NCBI GenBank assembly: GCA_002702655.1
Contig: PABB01000003.1
Location: 1 to 48,570 of the forward strand
DNA from: Planctomycetaceae bacterium
Lineage (GTDB): Bacteria > Planctomycetota > Planctomycetia > Pirellulales > Lacipirellulaceae
Direction: 5' to 3'
Length of the DNA: 48,570 nucleotides
Position numbers and translations under genes: made by a program. Shown piece by piece: positions 48,475 through 48,570 of the stretch (position 1 is its first letter; each line of letters opens with the position of its first letter). The notes under the pieces were generated by a model. The model had not been told where the DNA came from. It did not search any database and saw nothing but the letters and a program-made list of their open reading frames with translations.

Positions 48475-48570
48475 ATGAAAACGGAGTGCGAGTATCCCAG
48501 CGACGTGACGAATCGCCAATGGCAGTTGATCCGGCAGTTGCTGCCGCCCCGGAAGCGGCGAGGGCGTCGG
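48475..48570 (+). CDS. IS5-type transposase, N terminus (runs off window)
   Basis: Thirty-two codons are visible: after MKTECEYPSDVT comes NRQWQLIRQLLPPRKRRGRR, matching the DUF4096-like N-terminal domain of IS5-family transposases (W-x-LI-x-LLPP-x-RRGR). An AAGGAG box lies about nine bases before the ATG. The gene continues past the window edge, so completeness and family cannot be confirmed. It is the only recognisable IS in the window. Confidence 0.85.
   Translation, partial: MKTECEYPSDVTNRQWQLIRQLLPPRKRRGRR

Overview
The window most resembles a GC-rich planctomycete chromosome (Pirellulales-like; inferred). Supporting signs are an ECF sigma factor directly followed by a large TPR Ser/Thr kinase, a decayed DUF1207 gene, a Cys-rich CCPD-repeat secreted protein in an efflux locus, and many small secreted or Zn-ribbon proteins. 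There is no rRNA and no intact tRNA. Several mobile or accessory segments sit side by side.

Region 1 (about 0.6-15.7 kb) is a drug-efflux island. It holds two paralogous TetR-adaptor-RND operons pointing away from each other (6815 to 1524 on the minus strand, 10618 to 15741 on the plus strand). Between them lie a half-size DMT/EamA-like membrane protein, a Cys-rich exported protein, an outer-membrane factor and a wrecked DUF1207 gene. Four copies of an ACGGAC-NN-GTCCGT palindrome lie at the promoters of both operons and beside the outer-membrane gene, so the pumps and their exit duct look like one TetR regulon. Imperfect direct repeats (26-88 and 15986-16049) bracket this segment. A CecR-like TetR gene lies at its left end.

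Region 2 (16.1-24.4 kb) starts with the 3' part of a tRNA-Pro(CGG) followed by a tyrosine recombinase, the usual layout of an integration site. Next come an overlapping HEPN-like/BolA-like pair, then a four-gene minus-strand operon for a bacterial ubiquitin-like conjugation system (Ubl - E2-like - JAB protease - E1-like). An XRE plus ImmA/IrrE regulator pair diverges from it, and a PIN-like nuclease gene lies downstream. This reads as a defence/conflict island and is the most interesting part of the window.

Region 3 (24.8-29.2 kb) holds a small secreted protein, an ECF sigma factor and its Ser/Thr kinase-TPR partner.

Region 4 (29.2-45 kb) is almost entirely minus strand and looks like part of an integrative/conjugative or plasmid-like element: ParB-like protein, PUR-like small proteins, a VWA protein with a degenerate kinase (TerY-P-like), a secreted coiled-coil protein, a CAP-domain protein, a VirD4/TraD-like ATPase, a Zn-ribbon VWA protein, a replication-relaxation-like protein, phage GP88-like protein, and a TcmP/three-Cys (DUF5131) pair.

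Region 5 (45.8-48.57 kb) holds a solitary HTH gene with a promoter/operator, a 5'-truncated brxL (BREX) joined to the start of a MerR/excisionase-like gene, and the beginning of an IS5-type transposase running off the window.
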